A stretch of DNA of 64,000 nucleotides. Source: Channallabes apus (lineage: Eukaryota; Chordata; Actinopteri; Siluriformes; Clariidae). The translations under genes were made by a program, and so were the position numbers. The stretch lies in contig CM060105.1 in the NCBI GenBank assembly GCA_030522415.1, forward strand, positions 11,698,206 through 11,762,205, read 5' to 3'. The notes below the pieces were generated by a model. The model was not told where the DNA came from and did no database searches. It saw nothing but the letters and a program-made list of their open reading frames with translations. Shown here one piece after another: positions 22,984 through 34,830 of this stretch; within the stretch, counting starts at the first letter, position 1, and each line of letters begins with the position of its first letter.

Positions 22984-23481
22984 CAGTGGTTACAAAATCG
23001 GAGTGTCGTATGTAACGTCGCCGCCGCATTACGGGATGTGCATTTGCTGTGCATTTGCTGGCTTTTACCACTGAGTGGCGCTATATAACTACAGACTGAC
23101 GCCTCATGCCTTAGTTCATTCTCTGCCTCAATAATACACGTAATAGCCGATAACATCAAGTGAAACACTGTAGTTGACCGAATTCATAATCACAGTACTA
23201 TAATTACAGTACAAATGTAGAATTCAAATTAAATCAAATCTTATTAAGATCAAATTTAAGCACAATAAATATTAACACAGTGAGCCTTTAGATTTTATCA
23301 CGTGTAATTAGAAAAGAAGTGTGTAGGGTTTTATTTAAATATAAATTTCTAAACCAATAAGATCAAATAACACCAAGTTATTATTATAACAGGCTTACTT
23401 CGTCACCTATCAAAGACGTACACTTGCTTTCAAAGAAGTCGAGTGGCTTATTAACGTCTCTGGTGTGCATTGTCTCTAAGT

Positions 23482-23550
23482 GGCCGCTTGGTGTAGCGGT
23501 TAGGACGCTCGACCAGTGATCTACAAAGCGCCGGCTCGAATCCCGAGTGA
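23482..23550 (+). repeat. tRNA-like cassette, left end of A
   Basis: It has an A-box-like TGGTGTAGCGG and a B-box-like GGCTCGAATCC, about 500 bp from the left terminus. The stem complementarity of a functional tRNA is incomplete, so this is a tRNA-derived repeat and not a tRNA gene. Confidence 0.6.
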
Positions 23551-24293
23551 TTTCTTAAAATTGTTTTATTTTAAAACTAACTGAAATGTTTTAAGTGCGC
23601 TTAAGGTAGAGTCTTATAAAGGCTATGTAGACTTATATAGTTTTATTATATATTTTTTGCACATTAATCTGAGTCCTCATCTGTTAGATCTGTTTAGTTT
23701 TTTTTTTCCTGCCGGGACGAATGCGCGGTTCCATCCCTTTCCCGCCTATTCAGGGAGCCTACGGAGTGAGCGATTAACCATAGTCGAATCAATTGGTGTG
23801 CGTCCAGCTCACATTACTCGTGTGCTATTCATGCCGGCTGGTGATAATTAACGTTAATATGATCTCGGGCTTGCTCACGATGCTCAACATCTATAAAAAT
23901 AGCAAAGTATTGTGTATAGAGTGATAAAAAAAAACTATCTAACGCATGTTAGAAAACATAATTTCCTGCATTTTTTTTCTGCTTCAGGAGTCAGTCTGTT
24001 CTGAGACAGTGAGAGTAGAGGAAGGGGCAGATTCAGAACCAGGGAGGGAGCCGGAGACAGCAGAACAAAGAGATGATATTGCCAGCACCAGCACAGGGAG
24101 CACAGTTTTTAGTTTAGATCTCATGTTTACATTTTATTGTATGTTGATGGCTTGACTGTAAACAACATAAACAATGCAATAAATTTATAAAAATATATAT
24201 TTATTGTCCCCCCTGCTGTTAAATGAAATTTGCGTTATTTTACGTTAATGTTACGTTATTACATTATTAACGTCGACAGAATAAAGTAAAGTT

Positions 24294-24398
24294 TTATTTC
24301 TGGAATTGATGCACGGGCTTCATCTTAGGCTTTTTTTTCTTTCGGTTCTTTCGTTTCTCAGCGCCGGACTGTTGATGTCTCTTTCCAGGACCAGGCAT
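24294..24398 (-). CDS. 34-residue lysine-rich frame (uncertain)
   Basis: The frame starts MPGPGKRHQQSGAEKRKNRK and ends after a further basic stretch. The SGAEKRK segment resembles the N-terminus of hAT-derived zinc-finger proteins, but the frame stops after 34 residues. An apparently identical frame exists in B (37129-37233, plus strand). It may be a truncated captured exon. No further domain is visible. Confidence 0.25.
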   Translation of the reverse strand: MPGPGKRHQQSGAEKRKNRKKKKPKMKPVHQFQK

Positions 24399-25540
24399 AT
24401 CGTTCAATTATTATAATTCTTTTGGCCAAATACTGTAGGCAGCCGTAACAGAGGTGAGGGCGCGCGCGTCATCACGTGTGCTTAGCCGACTCTGCGTTCA
24501 CCGTAGACTTCAATATAGACGTTTATATTTTTGTTTATTTGTATATGTATGTTATTAATATTAATTTTTTAGAGATTGTGTGTGCGTGCACGGAGAGTTT
24601 GTGTTGATAAGTGTATGTCGATAAGTTGATAAGTGTATCAGAAAGCATTAAAATGTTCATTTGAATTAAAATGACACACACACGTCTGTATATACAGCAT
24701 ATCAATTACATATATATCAATTTCATTAGTTCGTTCATTCTACTTGAAGCTTCGGATGTTTGTTTTTTTCTTGGTTTGGTTAGATTAGTTCTAAACTCGC
24801 TTCCGTGAAACTATCGCTAAAACAATGTGTGTAAAACAAGAGTGTCATAGTCCATTGTTAGTTTTAATGATTTGGCTGAAACTAATTATCACTACATAAG
24901 TACCCTAACACCATTGATCATGAGTCTCAGCTGAACCTAATTCTATACTTGTAACAGAAAATGTAGATGCAGATTCCAAATGTGTATTTATATAATAGAT
25001 AGATAGATAGATAGATATGTGTGTGTGTGTGTGTGTGTGTGTGCTCTACGCAGGGGCAAGAGAGGGCAGCGCACCCTTAAATGTCTGCACATGTTAATAT
25101 ATTCCTAAAATGTATATATTACAAGTTGATAAACTGATCTGCGGTAGCGGAAAAATCCGCTGAAAATGACATGCTGCAGCGCACGCGCACACACACACAT
25201 ACACACGCGCGCGCACACACACAGACAATGAGCCCTGCGTCTGTCGGATTTCAGCGGTCACGGAAAGACTTTAAAGCAGTTTATATATGAATCTAAGCTT
25301 GAACTTGTCAGCATTGTAAATATATAATACTTTTCAAATAAAATCGCTATTACTTTGACCCTGAAGTTTAGTTTAGCACACACAAAAAACAGAAAAGTCA
25401 TTTCTGGTAAATCAAAGGAATGTGTAGTTTATTTACAGTAATTCATTAAAAAATGAATATACATTGTACAGTACACGGTAAACACGGGAAAGATTACAAA
25501 ATGAAAAAACAAACAGTGTCTACTTTATAAACAGCTTAGT

Positions 25541-25771
25541 ATGTGCGTCGAGATGCTGAAATCCCTTGCATGTTTTTGCTTCCAAGTGGAGAGATATTTG
25601 ACCGATAGCCTAGAACAAAAGATCTATAGGTGTGATCACAACCCCCTCCGACCGACCGTGCCATCAATCACTGACCACCTCAGAAGTTCCCTCCAATGTA
25701 TGGCTGCAATACTTGTTTTGCAAGTATTTTTAACACCATTCAAAGGCTTACAAGTTCCATTCAACATATAA
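25541..25771 (+). CDS. 76-codon frame conserved between A and B (unknown)
   Basis: I do not recognise this product. The frame starts MCVEMLKSLACFCFQVERYL and is the same in element B at 35743-35973. It lies between two ~80-bp direct repeats (25088-25167 and 25779-25860). The segment VLQVFLTPFKGLQVPF is hydrophobic but short. It may be chance openness kept by the recent age of the copies. Confidence 0.25.
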   Translation: MCVEMLKSLACFCFQVERYLTDSLEQKIYRCDHNPLRPTVPSITDHLRSSLQCMAAILVLQVFLTPFKGLQVPFNI

Positions 25772-27294
25772 TTATGTCTCCACATGTTAATATATTCCTA
25801 AAATTTATATATTACAAGTTGATAAACTGATCTGCGGTAGCGGAAAAATCCGCTGAAAAAAGCACAGGCTACAGCGCACGCGCGCACACACACAGACACA
25901 CACACACACACAGACACACCTCCCTTGAGCCCTCGGTAAACATCCAAGCACTGAGGCACGCAAATCCCCTGACCACAATAAGGTGGCAATCCCTCAGGGG
26001 GGAAGATGAAAAATACAAATTAAATAAATAAAACAAAATAAAATATCCTTAATCCAGATTTTATCAATCAACGACATAATATTGATCTTAGCTGGATGGT
26101 CTAATTCTCAAAACCGTTTAACCTAAAGAAAAACTTAACACACTATAACTAGAATATTTACAAAACTGAAAGGTTGTCTTATGTATAATAAAAAAACCTC
26201 ATAACTCAAAAAGATCATATTATGTTTTTATATATATATTTTTTATTTTTTTTTTATAGTAACTGAACAGCTCTCTTCTCTCCAATCCACTCCTAAACCA
26301 CAGTCTCCTATTTCTCTGTGCGCGCGCTGCAGCCTGTGAATGAATACACGCAGCGGAGGTTTTGTAAACTGTAGAGATACAATAATTCTACTGCTGGAAA
26401 ATCAGCATTTTATCTAATTTGAAATATAAACCTAATATTATCTGTTACTTAATATATTTTCTTTTGATGATGACCATAACAGCCTACTGCATTTCATTAT
26501 TTATAATAACACAAAAACAATATTACAATATTTGATATTTTAATATAAACTCGGTATCATTATCCTCCTTGTGTATGTGTAAAAAACATTTGATTTGTTC
26601 TATTTTTTATTCTGATAGTGTGCTCAATTTGTTTCTAGTAATTTATATATTTAAATTCTGATGCCTTTTACTGTTACAAATTTAACTCTTTGCTGTACAA
26701 GCCCTTGTGTTGTTTGTGCTGCTGTTCTTTAATAATACCAATAATCAGATACAAACAGTCTGTCTAAACGAAAATTAAGCAATGCTTCTTAACTCATCAT
26801 TATGTGGATATTTTTCATGTTCGTTGGATAAAGTATGTACTGTAATGATTTGGTCTACTCTGTACTGTATGTGCGTGAGAGAGAGGGGTGTCGCGGTCGT
26901 GAAACAAAGGCTCATTTCAGCTCATTCAGTTTCTCTGAATGGATAGGTGAGAACAGCTGATTCACGGTGAATAATTTGCATTTGAGTGTTGCCAATTGAG
27001 CCAAGTGAAAAGAAGACAAACATCAAGACGAACAACATATAAAACTGAGACAATATTTTAAAAAGAATCGCAATCAACCTGAACAGGTAAGCTGGAATAA
27101 AATCAGTAGCAGCATTAACTAAAGTAATTAGTAATTATTAGCTGCTACTGATTTTATGGACTCATCACGGTTAAATACGTTGGTCACATGGGACTCATTA
27201 CGGTTGTATATCGTGCTCTGAATAATAAAATTTTTTGTTTGCTGTTTGTTTGCTGAGTAAAATTAAAATAGAACAATTTTTTAAAACAGCATTA

Positions 27295-27363
27295 TCCAGG
27301 ATTCGAACCAATGCTTTGTAAATCCCTGACCCAGCGCTTTAACCGCTACACCAACCAAGCACT
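27295..27363 (-). repeat. tRNA-like cassette, inner right of A
   Basis: On the minus strand it has TTGGTGTAGCGG and GGTTCGAATCC boxes, about 1.1 kb from the right end. It corresponds to the cassette at 30107-30176 in B. Confidence 0.6.
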
Positions 27364-27870
27364 AAGGGATAACACACCTCCGTGGCGTTAATAAGCCACT
27401 CGACTTCTTTGAAAGCAAGCGTTAAATAAGTAACGAAGTAAGCCTGTTATACAATTATACTATTTGCACGTGTATTTTTATCTGTTTTAAACTTGGTGTC
27501 ATTTGATCTTATTGGTTTAGAAATGTTTGTAAAAAAACTATTGTTATCAAAAATGTAACAGATGTAACACCGGACTTCATTACCCACAATGCATCTCCCG
27601 CACTGGACTACACTGCCGTAAACAGCTGTCGTAAATCAAAACTCCCGGTACTGCAGATGGCCACCACTTTTCATCAGTATAATGACACACACACACACAC
27701 ACGCAGCAGCAGCAGCAGACCGAGCCGTCACTCCCCTAAATTTAAAGAATACAAACTGGTTGCGTGCGAGTTTGCTGTTTTTTCTATAGTATGCTGAAGC
27801 AAAATCAAAATACAACAATTTTTTTTATTTTAATTTTGCTATAATTAAAATAAAAAAATTTAAAACATCA

Positions 27871-27941
27871 TCCCTCGGGATTCGAACTGGCGCTTTATGT
27901 ATCACTGACCGTGTGCTCTAACCGCTACACCAAGCAAGCAG
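27871..27941 (-). repeat. tRNA-like cassette, right end of A
   Basis: On the minus strand it has TTGGTGTAGCGGTTAGAGC and AGTTCGAATCC boxes, about 480 bp from the right terminus. It mirrors the left-end cassette at 23482. Confidence 0.6.
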
Positions 27942-28423
27942 TTAAAGACTATGCACCCAAGTAACGTTAAATAAGGCAAGGTTAATAAAGCAAGCTCTGG
28001 ATAAGTGACGAAGTAAGCTTGTTATAATAATAACTTGGTGTTATTTGATCTCATTGGTTTATAAATTTATATTTAAATAAATAGTAAACTTGGCCGATTT
28101 CGTTATAATTTTGTTTGATGAGTGGGGCTTGAAAATTCTCTTGAAAAATATGGTCATTTATTTCAGTTAATAAATCTACTATAATTTTTTTTTACTCATT
28201 ATTGTACAGTACACATTAATAGCTCTGGTTCAGATTTTTCATGTTTGTTGTGGAAATTACCATCACTGTTGTATTTACTGCGATGAATGAAAATGTCACT
28301 TTGCGCCACCTGGCGGCCATTTTACGAATGACTTTGAAATGCAACTGATTTATTTTGGCCGCTGTTGCCTTTAAACGGCGGTATACGCGGCGAGATCGCC
28401 ATTCCAATTTTGTAACCACTGTA

Positions 28424-28911
28424 CCTGTTTGTTCTGGGAAGCTGGGTCGAGCATTAATTTCTGTTATGTGGGTTTTGTTTCCTTGTTTTAGTTTGATTTC
28501 ATTATAGTTGGCATTTAGTTTCTGGAGCTCTTTAAGTTTGTATTTGCTTTGATTTAGTTTATGTCTCTTTGTCTCTGTGTCTCCTAGCAGGATTAGCCTC
28601 TAGGAGAATTAGCCTTTTGTGTTTACCCTTTTGTGTAAGTAACTCCCATTGCATGTTTAGCTAGTAGTCTGTTTCAATACTAATGAGGGTGATACTAACA
28701 TGTCTAGATCTTAGCCTGTCTAGTCTCCGTTTATGTCTAGTCTCATCGTCTGATTAGCTCTTAGTCTGTTTAGGTACTAACATCTTTAGCCACTAACCTT
28801 TAGAGTTCTTAGTCTGTTTCATACCTGGTCTGCTGTGTACCTTGTCTGTTCATTCCCTTGGGTCTCAGGCTACTGGCCTGTTTAGCCATTAGTCTGATTA
28901 GCTATAAGCTA
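28424..28911 (+). repeat. LTR-N LTR2, part 2
   Basis: This is the continuation of LTR2 between elements A and B (488 bp). It begins CCTGTTTGTTCTGGG and contains TGGGTCGAGCATT, and ends AGCTATAAGCTA where B is inserted at the final TA. Confidence 0.93.
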
Positions 28912-29394
28912 CAGTGGTTACAAAATTGGAATGGCGATCTCGCCGCGTATACCGCCGTTTAAAGGCAACAGCGGCCAAAATAAATCAGTTGCATTTCAAA
29001 GTCATTCGTAAAATGGCCGCCAGGTGGCGCAAAGTGACATTTTCATTCATCGCAGTAAATACAACAGTGATGGTAATTTCCACAACAAACATGACAAATC
29101 TGAACCAGAGCTATTAATGTGTACTGTACAATAATGAGTAAAAAGAAAAATTATAGTAGATTTATTAACTGAAATAAATGACCATATTTTTCAAGAGAAT
29201 TTTCAAGCCCCACTCATCAAACAAAATTATAACGAAATCGGCCAAGTTTACTATTTATTTAAATATAAATTTATAAACCAATAAGATCAAATAACACCAA
29301 GTTATTATTATAACAGGCTTACTTCGTTACTTATCCAGCGCTTGCTTTATTAACCTTGCCTTATTTAACGTTACTTGGGTGCATTGTCTTTAAG

Positions 29395-29465
29395 TGCCCG
29401 CTTGGTGTAGCGGTTAGAGCCCACGGTCAGTGTTATTTAAAGCGCCGGTTCGAATCCCGAGGGAT
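29395..29465 (+). repeat. tRNA-like cassette, left end of B
   Basis: CTTGGTGTAGCGGTTAGAG and GGTTCGAATCCCGAG form A- and B-box-like segments about 485 bp from the left end. Confidence 0.6.
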
Positions 29466-30106
29466 GATGTTTTAAATTTTTTTATTTTAATTATAGCAAA
29501 ATTAAAATAAAAAAAATTTGTTGCATTTTGATTTTGCTTCAGTATACTATAGAAAAAACAGCAAACTCGCACGCAACCAGTTTGTATTCTTTAAATTTAG
29601 GGGAGTGACGGATCGGTCTGCTGCTGCTGCGTGTGTGTGTGTGTGTGTCATTATACTGATGAAAAGTGGTGGCCATTTTGATTTACGACAGCTGTTTACG
29701 ACAGTGTAGTCCAGTGCGGGAGATGCATTGTGGGTAATGAGGTCCGGTGTTACATCTGTTACATTTTTGATAACAATAATTTTTTTCAGCCTGTCACGGC
29801 GTGTGCCCAATTCATCTTTTTTTATCCTTGGCTGGCAAGCTCTCCGGTTTGCACCCCGCGCTATAAAATACTCGGGGTTTGTTGGTTTACAGGGGATTTT
29901 TACTACCCGGTGTGATTGCGATGCCCGCGCAACAACGCGGAAGTGCGGCATTTCTAAACAAGATCAAATGACACCAAGTTTAAAACAGATAAAATACACG
30001 TGCAAATAGTATAATTGTATAACAGGCTTACTTCGTTACTTATTTAACGCTTGCTTTCAAAGAAGTCGAGTGGCTTATTAACATCACGGAGGTGTATTGT
30101 CTCTTA

Positions 30107-30176
30107 GTGCCTGGTTGGCGTAGCGGCTAGAGCGCTCGGTCAGGGATTTACAAAGTGTCGGTTCGTATCCTGGATG
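30107..30176 (+). repeat. tRNA-like cassette, inner left of B
   Basis: TTGGCGTAGCGGCTAGAGCG and GGTTCGTATCC mark a second, more diverged cassette just outside the left inverted arm. Confidence 0.55.
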
Positions 30177-30215
30177 ATGCTTTTTTTAAAAAATTGTTCT
30201 ATTTTAATTTTGCTC

Positions 30216-30914
30216 AGCAAACAAACAAAATTATTATTCAGAGCACGATATACAACCGTAATGAGTCCCGTAACCGGCTTATACAGCTGGCATGTGACCA
30301 ACGTATTTAACCGTGATGAGTCCATAAAATCAGTAGCAGCTAATAATTACTAATTACTTTAGTTAATGCTGCTACTGATTTTATTCCAGCTTACCTGTTC
30401 AGGTTGATTGCGATTCTTTTTAAAATATTGTCTCAGTTTTATACGTATGTTGTTCGTCTTGATGTTTGTCTTCTTTTCACTTGGCAACACTCAAATGCAA
30501 ATTATTCACCGTGAATCAGCTGTTCTCACCTATCCATTCAGAGAAACTGAATGAGCTGAAATGAGCCTTTGTTTCACGACCGCGACACCCCTCTCTCTCA
30601 CGCACATACAGTACAGAGTAGACCAAATCATTACAGTACATACTTTATCCAACGAACATGAAAAATATCCACATAATGATGAGTTAAGAAGCATTGCTTA
30701 ATTCTCGTTTAGACAGACTGTTTGTATCTGATTATTGGTATTATTAAAGAACAGCAGCACAAACAACAACACAAGGGCTTGTACAGCAAGACACATTTTT
30801 ATTATTTTGCAAAGAGTTAAATTTGTAACATTAAAAGGCATCCGAATTTAAATATATAAATTACTAGAAACAAATTGAGCACACTATCAGAATAAAAAAT
30901 AGAACAAATCAAAT
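30216..30914 (+). repeat. Left inverted arm (~700 bp) of B
   Basis: It is a near-perfect inverted copy of 34831-35534. It contains TTTATT (30798-30803), which on the minus strand is AATAAA downstream of the transposase stop. Confidence 0.88.
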
Positions 30915-31072
30915 GGACACATACACAAGGAGGATAATGATACCGAGTTTATATTAAAATAACAAATATTGTAATATTGTTTTTGTGTTATTATAAATAA
31001 TGAAATGCAGTAGGCTGTTATGGTCATCATAATTTTCTTTAATAAATAAGAGAAAACATTGTAACAACATAT

Positions 31073-32046
31073 TTACATCCCAGTAGCACACCCGTTGCGC
31101 TCTACCACCATCGGCAAAACCTTCTGAAGATGATCAATATATTTATTGCACGAAATTAAGGTCAAGCGGTCTCTCCAGAAAGTCACAATGGCTTGAATAA
31201 GCTCATCTTTGTTCCGTGGTTTGGCCTCACGTCTAACGAACTCCTTCAGCGCATGCCAAACCATCTCGATCGGGTTGAGATCAGGAGACCTGCATGTAAG
31301 GAATACAGGTTAGAGAAAATTGTCATGTGCACATTCCATAATCCAGTTCATCTAATGGAACGGAATGTAAGAAACATACTCGGCTGGTGTTTTCACCCAG
31401 TTGATCCCCGCCTCAGCAATACAATGTCTCGCCGCTGTATGTTTTGGGTCATTGTCTATTAAAAGAAACGTTTTTAAACACATAGAATATTTAGAAACCT
31501 TAAAGCTATTTTTGCTAGCATAAATTACAAAATATCACATGCTTGTTATTTTTTACCTTGGAAGAAGCGATGAGGTCCTTTAAAGTCTTGTTGAATGTAT
31601 GGCGCCAACGAAGATTTTATTATGCTTTCTTCGTAATAAAGCCGATCCATAATTCCTGTAAATTTTAAAGTCATGTTCAGTCATATTAATCAATTTTTCC
31701 GCTATTCTATTTTGTTAAGTAGAAACGTGCTCTACAATATATAGAACTAACCTTCAAAGACAACTATTGGTCCTGGTCCCTGACGGGATATGGTCCCCCA
31801 AACATGAACTTTTATGGGATGTTTGGCCTTAGGTTTCTCTACGTGCCGACCCCTTTTTCTGTAGCACATCAATGCAAAGCGTTCCAAAGCCACAGTTGTT
31901 TCGTCAGCAAAGATTACATTGTCAAAGGTCTCTTTGACAGCCATCCACTGTTGAGCTTGGCTAAGACGCAAGGCCTTGTTGGCGTCCCGAATCATAGGGC
32001 CGGTTCTAAAAGAGAGAAAAAAAACACAAAAAAATAATTAATTAAC

Positions 32047-32119
<73 letters not shown>

Positions 32120-32627
32120 CGTGCGTGTGTGTCAAAGGTAAATATAAATGAATAGTCGCTAAAATTATCATAGTCGCTTACCGGGCTTTGCCATAGTTCC
32201 ATTTAAGTTTCTTTATGGATGTTCTAATGGTGTTAAGTGATAGTTTACACTGCAGTCGAGTCTGAAGCTCGTCTTGAATCTGTTTAGCAGACCGTTCATC
32301 ATTCTCTTGCAGCATTTCTTCAATGCACTGAAGTACAGGACTATACAAATAAAAAGTACATTTTATTCGATGTTAGATTAATGTAAAAAATTTATTTTAT
32401 ACAAAACAATTAATAACATACCACAATTAGTAACATACCTGGTCACTTTCAATGCATTTGGTGGTTTAGTTGCCGGAATCAGGCCACGAGAACGACAATG
32501 CCGTCTGATTGTGTTGTCGGAGACACGAACACCTGACAGTTCCAAGAATGTCCTGATACTAGTGATGACGTGTCCCTATCCATAGAGACCTGATTTTCAT
32601 GCTCATCTCAGGGGAAATCTTCGTCAT
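31073..32627 (-). pseudogene. Six-exon Tc1/mariner-superfamily transposase of B (exon 1 frameshifted)
   Basis: Exons, each bounded by GT-AG: 32627-32439, 32340-32182, 32005-31752, 31655-31557, 31455-31380 and 31289-31073. Phases agree across all five introns. Exons 1-2 hold the helix-turn-helix region (VRVSDNTIRRHCRSRGLIPA; DELQTRLQCKLSLNTIRTS). Exon 3 has the first catalytic Asp (VIFADETT) and the core strand VWGTISRQGPGPIVVFEG. Exon 5 starts with DNDPKHT (second Asp) and exon 6 opens with SPDLNPIE (Glu). Counting from the first Asp of DND there are 32 residues to the Glu, two fewer than in Tc1-type DD34E. In exon 1, the start MTKISPEMS and the later FLELSG segment are in different frames, so there is a frameshift or an unseen intron near 32570-32600. 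Role: cut-and-paste transposition of B and probably A. Confidence 0.8.
32051..32115 (+). repeat. (CT)n(GT)n microsatellite in a transposase intron
   Basis: A CT run passes into a GT run between exons 3 and 2 of the B transposase. Confidence 0.95.
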
Positions 32628-34394
32628 GGTCGATAGTGCGGCAGAAAGCGTGAGTTCAAAAAAATTATGGACTAGCATTTAAAAAGAGACCACGCAGCAG
32701 TTAAACCAATGCCTGTGGGTGGGACGGGGGACAGGACCCACCCACTTTTTAGGACCAGTGATACAGTATTGGATCCAGTCACTTTTCAAATTCTAAAATT
32801 ACAATTCAGCAAGAAAGTTCACATTTTAACTTTCTTTATCTTTTTTTTCTATGATTAATACTTATTTGTGGTGATTTATGTTCTGTACATCTTTTCAAAT
32901 TGAGATCTCATTTGTAAGTTGCTGCTGGTGTAAAACAGTGTTTTTTATTAAATATAAAATACAAATCTCCGTTTTATCCCCTTTGTCTTATGTCTTATCA
33001 AATAAAATTTGTTGTCCCAACCCTATTAATTCATCTTAACAGTATTAAATAGGTTGGACGCAGCTGTAGTACACTGTAAAAAATAAATCCTGAAAATAGT
33101 TGTTGGAAAAAAGAAATATATGTTGGGCTAATATAAATTTCATTACTCAACTACGAAAGTTTCATCAAGGCAACATTGGAACATTTAATTGACACAACAT
33201 TATATTTCAATTTGAGGTAATCAGCACAGCAAAAACAAAATAGTTTATACAACTTAAATTGAGCCAACTAAAAATTTTAGATGCAACAGGTCACTAGAAA
33301 TTTTTTAGTTGGAGTAGCAACAATTTTTTTACAGTGTAAGTGAGTTAAATGAACATAATACAATTAATTTGACTGAACCTACTGTAAGAACATTAAGTTG
33401 GGCCAACATAATTGCTTAATGCTATTAAGTTCTTATATTATATATAAGAACTTATACTATCTTATATTTATATTAAGTATAAATTCTTTCCATGATTCAA
33501 TTATGTTCTTTCAACAAGTAATTTTTGGGAGTGTATATGCAATCTATTGCTTATTCCAGTTTTATTTTATTTCATATATTACCTTCTTCTCTGCTTTTCT
33601 TCTTCCTCCTCCTCCTTTTTTGGATGGGTGTTAACAATATGGCGATTACACCCTGGCAGAATGCATGGGGAGTAAAACGAACTATAAATGGGTGTTAATA
33701 TTAGGGCGATTAAACCCTGGCAGAATGAATGGGGATTAAAACACACTATAAATTGTGTGATTACTAGGGCGATTACAACGAAGAATAGATTATCAAGTAT
33801 GGATTAATGCTTAACAGTCGCGCAATTACGTAGTTCTTGAATGTTTAAAAACCACAAAATAAACAAATAAAATGTTTTACACACATACACAAGGAGGACA
33901 ACGAGTTTATATTAAAATAACAAATATTGTAATATTGTTTTTGCGTTATTATAAATAATGAAATGTGCACATTTCATAATCCAGCAGTGATGTCAGTAGA
34001 AGTATAGATACTAGGGTTCAAAAATACTTCTTTACTTCTTTTTTTGGGGATTAAAACACACTGTATGGATTAATGCTTAACAGTCGCGCACTTACAGTAC
34101 AGTACGTAGTTCTTGAATGTTTAAAAAACACAATTTTAATCATTTGAAAAAAAAACCCGTTTTTTGATTACCGATCAGGTAATAGCCCAATTAACATTTT
34201 TGTATTGTGAAATATTTTTATACTACTGTGTGGTTTTAAAACTTAATTTCCACTTTATACACGTAATTAGTCTCACGCTATGATCATTCATTTATGTGCT
34301 TCAACGTTCATTTTAAAAGAATCATACATTGCCATCAGTGGCGGTTTTAGGGTAGGGCGATTTTTTATGCTGCATAAATACTGCATAAATATTA
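32628..34394. promoter_or_regulatory. Divergent intergenic region between transposase and BEN-like gene
   Basis: This 1.77-kb spacer separates two genes that point away from each other, so it should contain both promoters. It contains the CACTG-ended MITE (33072-33336), local duplications (TGGATTAATGCTTAACAGTC at about 33812 and 34066), and a direct copy at 33882-33985 of part of the left-arm border (30915-31010). No TATA box could be assigned with confidence. Confidence 0.4.
33072..33336. mobile_element. 265-bp MITE with CACTGTAAAAAA ends
   Basis: CACTGTAAAAAATAAATCCTG at the left and TTTTTTTACAGTG at the right are flanked by TA (33070-33071 and 33337-33338). The ends are the same type as those of the 2.66-kb element at 57237-59897. 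It is the innermost layer of the nest. Confidence 0.85.
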
Positions 34395-34823
34395 TTGAGT
34401 ACAACAAAACACACCCCAACCCCAGACTTTCTAACACCGACCAGGAGTACTGCAGAAACGATGTCTCCAGCCACAGCTTACATTGCAGGCGACCACCCAG
34501 AACTTCCTTTTACTCCTCCCACTACGGAGCTTCTTGAGTCGCTGATGATTCAGTGTCAAGGGCGTCCAGATCGGCTTGGTTGCTTGTTGTTCCGCAATGT
34601 GGTGCCGCAGGAGATCTATGCAAACTGGGCGTCCACAACAAACTGGGATGGTTCCAGAGGCAAACGTGGACTGCCAGTAAACGTGAGATATTTTTTGATG
34701 AGGACAGTGGCCCAGAAGTTTCCCACCATGACTAGCAGTGACAGCAAGCGGATCAAGGACCGAATAAATGAATTTTTACGCTCACCGAGGGTCACTGTCT
34801 CAAGTAGACGTTTAAACTACTAA
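34395..34823 (+). CDS. BEN-domain-like protein of B
   Basis: This is a 142-codon frame; a second Met at residue 23 (MSPATAYIAGDHPEL) is an alternative start. A possible splice acceptor CCCCAG ends near 34424, so upstream exons may exist. Residues about 45-130 look like a BEN domain, an all-helical DNA/chromatin-binding fold: LGCLLFRNVVPQEIYANW, then GLPVNVRYFLMRTVAQKFP and SKRIKDRINEFLRSPR. The N-terminal part is Pro/Thr-rich. It is transcribed divergently from the transposase. Its stop lies eight bases before the right inverted arm, whose AATAAA (34943-34948) can end the message. BEN proteins commonly act as transcription or chromatin adaptors; a role in regulating B is inference. Confidence 0.6.
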   Translation: MSTTKHTPTPDFLTPTRSTAETMSPATAYIAGDHPELPFTPPTTELLESLMIQCQGRPDRLGCLLFRNVVPQEIYANWASTTNWDGSRGKRGLPVNVRYFLMRTVAQKFPTMTSSDSKRIKDRINEFLRSPRVTVSSRRLNY

Positions 34824-34830
34824 AAGTTTA

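Larger units (their letters stand above)
22984..28421. mobile_element. Element A: TA-flanked DNA transposon, internally deleted relative of B
   Basis: The left end CAGTGGTTACAAAATCGG and right-end complement CAGTGGTTACAAAATTGG are flanked by TA (22982-22983 and 28422-28423). At 5438 bp its ends and most of its body match B in reverse orientation: 22984-25985 corresponds to 35530-38540, and 26350-28421 to 28912-31045. It lacks the transposase and BEN genes of B, so it is non-autonomous. It holds three tRNA-like cassettes, a 76-codon frame, and a module shared with H at 25951-26200. Confidence 0.88.

Noticed and set aside
23482..23550. True tRNA gene
   Set aside because: Boxes A and B are present, but acceptor and T stems do not pair well and the spacing and anticodon arm are irregular. 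Six diverged copies occur in transposons, so I call them tRNA-like repeats.
31193..31462. Plus-strand 89-codon frame opposite the transposase
   Set aside because: It is the antisense shadow of transposase exons 5 and 6.
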